A stretch of 64,000 nt of DNA from Streptomyces sp. NBC_00370 (GTDB lineage Bacteria; Actinomycetota; Actinomycetes; Streptomycetales; Streptomycetaceae). Numbering within the stretch: the first letter of the stretch is position 1; each line of letters opens with the position of its first letter. Under the pieces are notes generated by a model. The model did no database searches. It saw only the letters and a program-made list of their open reading frames with translations, and was not told where the DNA came from. The stretch lies in assembly GCF_036084755.1 (NCBI RefSeq), contig NZ_CP107968.1:2486501-2550500 (forward strand). Direction: 5' to 3'. The translations under genes were made by a program, and so were the position numbers. Shown piece after piece: positions 60,646 through 64,000 of this stretch.

Positions 60646-60769
60646 GGCGCCGGATGGCCGCCCCACCAACCATCCCCCGTCACCCCAGTCACACCCACCC
60701 CATCCACCGGCCCGATGCCCGGCCCACAACCCAAGGCGAGGCACCCTCCCGCCCCGGACCCACCTCCAG

Positions 60770-60892
60770 TGACCAGCGGGGCATGAGTCTCAGCCGCTAC
60801 CCGGTGGGGGTGGACGCTGAGACGGCCCGAGTCCCCCCATGCAACTGGTGCGTGGCACCCGCCAGTCGGCCAAGCACCCGTCACCACGAGCC
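60770..60892 (-). repeat. Long unit, inner right copy (inverted)
   Basis: Reverse complement of the unit at 59809-59930; includes CATGCAACTGGTGCGTGGCA at 60838, matching TGCCACGCACCAGTTGCATG on the left. Confidence 0.85.
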
Positions 60893-60959
60893 CAGCTCCT
60901 CCGTGGAGCCCCCCCCGGCCGCCCCCCCTCAAAGAAGTACTTGCGGTGGAGGGCCGGGG

Positions 60960-61018
60960 GTCAAGGGTGGAGCGAAGCGCAATCGGCGCAGCCGACGCGA
61001 CGAAGGAGCGCCCTTGAC
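60960..61018. repeat. 59-bp palindrome, right copy
   Basis: Ends GTCAAGGG and CCCTTGAC; mirror copy of 59686-59744 with a few substitutions. Confidence 0.8.
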
Positions 61019-61099
61019 GCCCGGACCGGAGCCGCGACACTCAACAGAAAGGGGCGGCCCTACGGGCGCCTAACTTCCCGGCCCGCACAGGACCCGGCT

Positions 61100-61202
61100 C
61101 AGCCGACCACCCGCCGGGGCGGACGCCGAGACAGCCCGAGTTCCCCACGCAACTGCCGCGCAACACCCGCAGTCGGGCAAGCACCCGCCACCACGAACCC
61201 AG
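61100..61202 (-). repeat. Long unit, outer right copy (inverted)
   Basis: Reverse-complement relative of 59440-59567, shorter by small deletions; ends near CCACGAACCCAGCTCC, the mirror of GGAGCTCC and TTCGTGGTGG on the left. Confidence 0.75.
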
Positions 61203-61272
61203 CTCCCCTCCCCCGCACCCGCCACCCCGAACCGAACCGGCGCATATGCTCACCGCACTCCCGGGCATTAAC

Positions 61273-61812
61273 TCAAGGCTCGGTCAGGCGTTCGCGTAGG
61301 CCTGCTGCCAGTGCGGCGACGGTGAGCAGGTCGACGAGGCCGCCGGCGTGTTCGACGAGACGGCGGTGTTTGACTCCGTTGATGCGAAAGCGCAGGTGGA
61401 CCCGGGTCGTACCGGACGCTTCCGGTGTGAGGGTGATGGTCCAGCTGATGCTGAGCCGGCCACGGGTGGAGCGGTGCACGAGGGCGTGCGGGGCGTCGTG
61501 GATGACGATCTTGAAGGTGGCCTGCCGTCCGCCCCAGTCGTCGATGATGTCGCCGGGTCGGAGGTGTTGCAGGGCGGGTTCGATCTCGCGCAGTGCCCGT
61601 CGTCCCGGCGGGACGGCTCGTTCCAGCCAGGCGGGCATGTACCAACCGGCGCGGTTCTTGCCGAGCTGGTTGAACCACGGCCAGACCTCCTCGGGAGGCG
61701 CCGGCAGGGTGAAGGCACGGTCCATGACCGCGTCCGGGCGGAGAACGAGATCGTCTCCCGGCAGGGCGCGGGACGTCTCGTCGGGGCGGGGGGCGACCGT
61801 GGTGGTGAGCAT
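61273..61812 (-). CDS. SRPBCC (START-like) domain protein
   Basis: A 179-residue protein with the helix-grip fold: 'AVMDRAFTLPAPPEEVWPWF' (strand 1 and helix), 'GGRQATFKIVIHDAPHALVH', 'SWTITLTPEASGTTRVHLRFR' and a long C-terminal helix 'VEHAGGLVDLLTVAALAAGL'. Such proteins bind hydrophobic ligands or act as cyclases. ATG 61812 has 'ggag' upstream. It is divergent from a methyltransferase gene. The long frame extending upstream to 63525 is the antisense of other genes and is not real. Confidence 0.88.
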   Translation of the reverse strand: MLTTTVAPRPDETSRALPGDDLVLRPDAVMDRAFTLPAPPEEVWPWFNQLGKNRAGWYMPAWLERAVPPGRRALREIEPALQHLRPGDIIDDWGGRQATFKIVIHDAPHALVHRSTRGRLSISWTITLTPEASGTTRVHLRFRINGVKHRRLVEHAGGLVDLLTVAALAAGLRERLTEP

Positions 61813-61874
61813 CAGGAACTCCCTCCGACTCAGATCAAGGTTCCGACGTGACAGGAGACCACAAGCGCCCGACC

Positions 61875-61889
61875 GTATCGAATGATACC
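61875..61889. promoter_or_regulatory. Possible operator, GTATCGAATGATACC
   Basis: GTATC-N4-GATAC dyad, A+T-rich for this genome, in the 165-bp space between the divergent SRPBCC and methyltransferase genes. A near copy (GTTTCGAGTGATACC, 13 of 15) lies at 63684 before a MarR gene. Confidence 0.55.
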
Positions 61890-61977
61890 GTCGCGATCGT
61901 AATGGAATCCAGCGCGCCGCTGAACGGACCGGTCGTGCCGTGTTCGTCCGCCGCGCGGTTGACCTGTGAGGTGGTTC

Positions 61978-62832
61978 ATGGCCAGCGAACTTTCCGGGAT
62001 CGACGCCATCGGGCGAACCGCGTTCGCGGTTGCCTCTCTGCGTGCGGCCGAACACCGTCACCCCGAAGGCCTGTTCACCGATCCGTACGCCGAGCGCATC
62101 CTTCGCGCGGCCGGCATGCCGCTGGAACCGCAGGCCGACAGCCGAGGCTTCGCCGCGGTGATGGGGGCTCAGGTCGTCGTGCGCAGCCGGTACTTCGACG
62201 ATCTGCTGCTCGGCGCGGCGGCAACGGGGTGCCGCCAGATCGTCCTCGTGGCCTCCGGCATGGACAGCCGGCCTTGGCGGCTGGCCTGGCCCGAGGGCAC
62301 CGTGCTGTTCGAGGTCGAGCAGGAGCCGGTACTGAGGTTCAAGGACCACGTGATGGACGAGCATGACGCCCAACCCGCAGGCCTCAGGCACCCCGTGGCG
62401 ACCGATCTGCGGGACGACTGGGCCTCGGCCCTGACAGAAGCCGGCTTCCACGCGGACCTCCCGACGGCCTGGCTCGTCGAGGGCCTCCTGTACGCCCTGG
62501 AGGAGACCAGCGCGGACCAGCTTCTGGCCGTGCTGAGCGAACTCAGCGCTCCAGGAAGCGTCCTGGCCTTCGACCACTTCGAGGTCGGGCCTTCGCTGCG
62601 CGCGGCCACGGACCGGATCAGCCCGGACCTCACCCGGCTGTGGAAGTCGGGGCCGACCGATCCGGCGGCCTGGCTCCACCGGCACGGGTGGGAGCCGTCC
62701 GTACACGAACTCGCCGACGTCGCCGACTCGTTCGGCCGCACGGTGCACCCGGCCTATACGCCGGGCCCGGCAGCCGAAGGCCACTCCTGGCTGGCCTCCG
62801 CCACCCGCACCACCGCGGCCCTCCCGGACTGA
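61978..62832 (+). CDS. TcmP/LCM-family SAM-dependent methyltransferase
   Basis: A 284-residue class I methyltransferase of the leucine carboxyl methyltransferase family (TcmP, PpmA; Pfam Methyltransf_11-like LCM). Marks: 'LFTDPYAERILRAAG', 'GAQVVVRSRYFDDLLLGAAATG' trimmed, SAM motif 'IVLVASGMDSRPWRLAWP' (about residue 95), 'VLFEVEQEPVLRFK' and 'AWLVEGLLYALEE'. ATG 61978 is preceded by 'gaggtg'. Members methylate carboxyl or hydroxyl groups of secondary metabolites; substrate unknown here. Confidence 0.92.
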   Translation: MASELSGIDAIGRTAFAVASLRAAEHRHPEGLFTDPYAERILRAAGMPLEPQADSRGFAAVMGAQVVVRSRYFDDLLLGAAATGCRQIVLVASGMDSRPWRLAWPEGTVLFEVEQEPVLRFKDHVMDEHDAQPAGLRHPVATDLRDDWASALTEAGFHADLPTAWLVEGLLYALEETSADQLLAVLSELSAPGSVLAFDHFEVGPSLRAATDRISPDLTRLWKSGPTDPAAWLHRHGWEPSVHELADVADSFGRTVHPAYTPGPAAEGHSWLASATRTTAALPD

Positions 62833-62945
62833 ACGGCGGCGGCCAACGACCGGCGACCCGCGACCGCCACCGGCCGCCAGCCTCCCCAAACCCGAACCCC
62901 GCAACGCGCCGCACGCCGTCACGGCCCGCTCGCGGAGCAGACCGT

Positions 62946-63662
62946 TCACCCCGTCGGCGCCTTGCGCAGGGGCATGGCCCGGCGGGCGAAGGTGATGGTC
63001 ACGGCCACGATGCAGGCGAAGATCGGCCCCGTGGCGATGTGGAGGACGCCGAGCACGACGGGCTCGTTGTCGCGGTAGTAGACGACCTGGAGGGCCGCGT
63101 TCACCACGTTGACGGCGACGCACACCCAGGTGGAGTTGCGGTAGACACGGCGCAGCCCTGGACGGTGGCGCCAGTCGGCGGGGCCGCCGCTGACCCGGTT
63201 GAGGATCACGCCGGTCAGCGGTCGGCCGATCAGGATGCTGGCCAGGCACACGGCCAGAACGACGAACGGGATCAGGGCGGGCAGCAGAAAGAAGCCGCGC
63301 GCCTGACCGGTGAGGGCGGCCACGGCGGCGCAGGCGCCGACGACGAGCAGGCCGATGACGGCCTGGCGGAGTTTCTCCTTGCGCAGCAGGCGCCAGGCGA
63401 AGGCGGCCGTCGCGGTGACGCCGGCCGCGACGAGTCCGGCATTGAGTGAGGCGGCCGCGTTGGCCACCAGAAAAGCGATCGTGGGAGCGGCGGCGACCGC
63501 AGCGCCGGAGAGCTTCGCGCGCCATCCGCCTCCTGCCGCGACTGCCCCTCCCGCCTCTCCCGTCTCTCCCGCCTCTCCCGCGTTCTGCGCGGGCTCGGGT
63601 CCTGGGTCCGTGGAGCTGGCCTGATGGGTACTGGTGGCATCCATGGATCGATAGTTACACAT
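62946..63662 (-). CDS. DUF3159-family membrane protein
   Basis: A 238-residue protein with five or six hydrophobic helices after a Glu/Gly-rich N-terminal tail. 'VAAAPTIAFLVANAAASLNAG', 'AFAWRLLRKEKLRQAVIGLL', 'LPALIPFVVLAVCLASILI' and 'GRPLTGVILNRVSGGPADWR' match DUF3159, an actinobacterial integral membrane family without known role. ATG 63662 has 'gagag' nine bases upstream; ATG 63644 ('MDATSTHQ') is possible. Divergent from a MarR gene with only 45 bp between starts, so that regulator may control it. Confidence 0.88.
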   Translation of the reverse strand: MCNYRSMDATSTHQASSTDPGPEPAQNAGEAGETGEAGGAVAAGGGWRAKLSGAAVAAAPTIAFLVANAAASLNAGLVAAGVTATAAFAWRLLRKEKLRQAVIGLLVVGACAAVAALTGQARGFFLLPALIPFVVLAVCLASILIGRPLTGVILNRVSGGPADWRHRPGLRRVYRNSTWVCVAVNVVNAALQVVYYRDNEPVVLGVLHIATGPIFACIVAVTITFARRAMPLRKAPTG

Positions 63663-63683
63663 GAAACAGTCTCTCGCAACGTC

Positions 63684-63698
63684 GTTTCGAGTGATACC
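63684..63698. promoter_or_regulatory. Possible MarR operator, GTTTCGAGTGATACC
   Basis: Sits in the 45-bp space between the divergent DUF3159 and MarR genes and matches the dyad at 61875 in 13 of 15 bases. Confidence 0.55.
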
Positions 63699-63707
63699 AT
63701 CTCACCC

Positions 63708-64000
63708 ATGACGAACGACGCTGCCATCGTTCCGCGTCCCCGAGCCACCGACGGACCCGGCGACCGCTCCACCTTCGCGCTGGGACTGATACTGCGCCGC
63801 GCCCACAACCGGGCGGTGGGAGCTGTGACGCGCGTGCTGCGCCCGCTGGGCCTCGAACCGCGTCATTTCGCCGTGCTCATCGCTCTGTGCGGCCAAGGGC
63901 CCATGAGTCAGAGCGCGTTGGTGCGGGTCACCGGCAGCGACCGGGCCACGATGGTGCGCGTCGTGGACGACTTGGAGCGCGCGGGGCTGGTGACGCGGGC
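63708..64000 (+). CDS. MarR-family regulator, cut by window end
   Basis: The first 97 codons of a winged-helix regulator. 'FALGLILRRAHNRAVGAVTRVL' is helix 1, 'LGLEPRHFAVLIALCGQGPM' helix 2, 'SQSALVRVTGSDRATMVRVV' the recognition helix, and 'DDLERAGLVTR' the start of the wing. The frame is open at base 64000. Divergent from the DUF3159 gene; a repeated motif upstream (63684) and before the methyltransferase (61875) suggests its regulon. Confidence 0.88.
   Translation, partial: MTNDAAIVPRPRATDGPGDRSTFALGLILRRAHNRAVGAVTRVLRPLGLEPRHFAVLIALCGQGPMSQSALVRVTGSDRATMVRVVDDLERAGLVTR

Larger units (their letters stand above)
60610..61085 (-). repeat. Right arm of the long inverted repeat
   Basis: Reverse-complement partner of 59618-60095, in mirror order, with scattered substitutions and short indels. 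Outward from it (to 61205) a weaker copy of the long unit continues the symmetry. Confidence 0.88.
59430..61205. repeat. Composite long inverted repeat, dyad centre about 60350
   Basis: Blocks on the left recur as reverse complements on the right in mirror order. For example CGGGCCCGGAAGTTAG at 59618 pairs with CTAACTTCCCGGCCCG at 61070, and the text around 59809-59930 recurs inverted at 60770-60892. Arms are about 480 bp in their best part and about 650 bp with the weaker outer parts. The middle 500 bp holds diverged inverted copies too. Identity is high but imperfect, with small indels. Confidence 0.9.
59349..61272. other. Gene-free, repeat-rich stretch of 1.9 kb
   Basis: No open frame here shows protein-like codon use or a family resemblance; frames up to 212 codons exist only because stops are rare in GC-rich DNA. 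Nearly all of it is made from repeated blocks placed symmetrically around about 60350: two outer units, two 59-bp palindromes, GTGTGACTG boxes and GTTGCG-type boxes. The details are in the following repeat entries. Confidence 0.85.

Noticed and set aside
60134-60772. 212-codon frame in the repeat region
   Set aside because: Composition is Pro/Arg/His-rich noise, the frame runs through mirrored repeats, and no start site is convincing.
59349-61272. Insertion sequence or decayed transposase
   Set aside because: No transposase-like fragment in any frame and no terminal inverted repeats with target duplication; the symmetry is internal and nested.
61273-63525. 750-codon minus-strand frame joining the SRPBCC gene to upstream sequence
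   Set aside because: The upstream 570 codons are antisense to the methyltransferase gene; SRPBCC homology starts at 61812 with a good ribosome binding site.

Overview
The window is high-GC actinobacterial DNA, almost certainly a Streptomyces chromosome. The signs are strong third-position GC bias, GTG and TTG starts, AfsR-type regulators, GlnE, GlnA2, HtaA proteins with LAxTG anchors, and typical Streptomyces conserved hypotheticals. Gene density is ordinary up to about 59.3 kb. I see no rRNA, tRNA, CRISPR array, intact insertion sequence or prophage.

Layout. 1-3.2 kb: truncated ATPase regulator and a GH13 alpha-glucosidase. 3.3-19 kb: PAP2 membrane protein, glnE, PNPOx-like protein, Ser/Thr kinase, two GNAT proteins, a secreted protein, a TetR-controlled NmrA/NTF2-like operon with two matching operators, glnA2, a MarR regulator and a secreted DUF3105/DUF305 cluster. 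19.1-26.2 kb: nadE, a 19-bp tandem array of 21 perfect copies, an EEP-family phosphatase/nuclease, a TetR/DHA2-MFS pair and panB. 26.3-37.2 kb: a DrrAB-like ABC exporter, a 1108-residue AfsR-type regulator, an M50 protease homologue, an F420:NADP oxidoreductase, an MFS protein and a methionine aminopeptidase.

37.2-48.6 kb is a compact iron/haem locus. It holds haem oxygenase, two HtaA-domain surface proteins, a haem ABC importer (hmuTUV) and the EfeOBU ferrous/haem-iron system. Three good DtxR/IdeR-type (DmdR) iron boxes sit before haem oxygenase, between htaA and hmuT, and before efeO. Haem would be captured at the wall by the HtaA proteins, imported by HmuTUV, opened by haem oxygenase or stripped of iron by EfeB, with EfeO/EfeU as a parallel iron route.

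48.4-59.3 kb: lipoprotein, orphan prim-pol-like protein, dimethylargininase, STAS antagonist, Rsm22-like methyltransferase, secreted protein, Bcr/CflA MFS, Gfo/Idh oxidoreductase, SDR, PhzF and a membrane protein. 59.35-61.27 kb is a gene-free composite inverted repeat with nested repeat units, the most unusual structure here. 61.3-64 kb: SRPBCC protein, TcmP-like methyltransferase, DUF3159 protein and a MarR regulator cut by the window end.

The best candidates for undescribed biology are the 1.8-kb composite inverted repeat, the 21-copy 19-bp array that fills a convergent intergenic space, and two copies of a structured palindromic element (23.2-23.4 kb and 33.7-33.8 kb) whose outer stems differ in sequence while their central hairpin loop is conserved.
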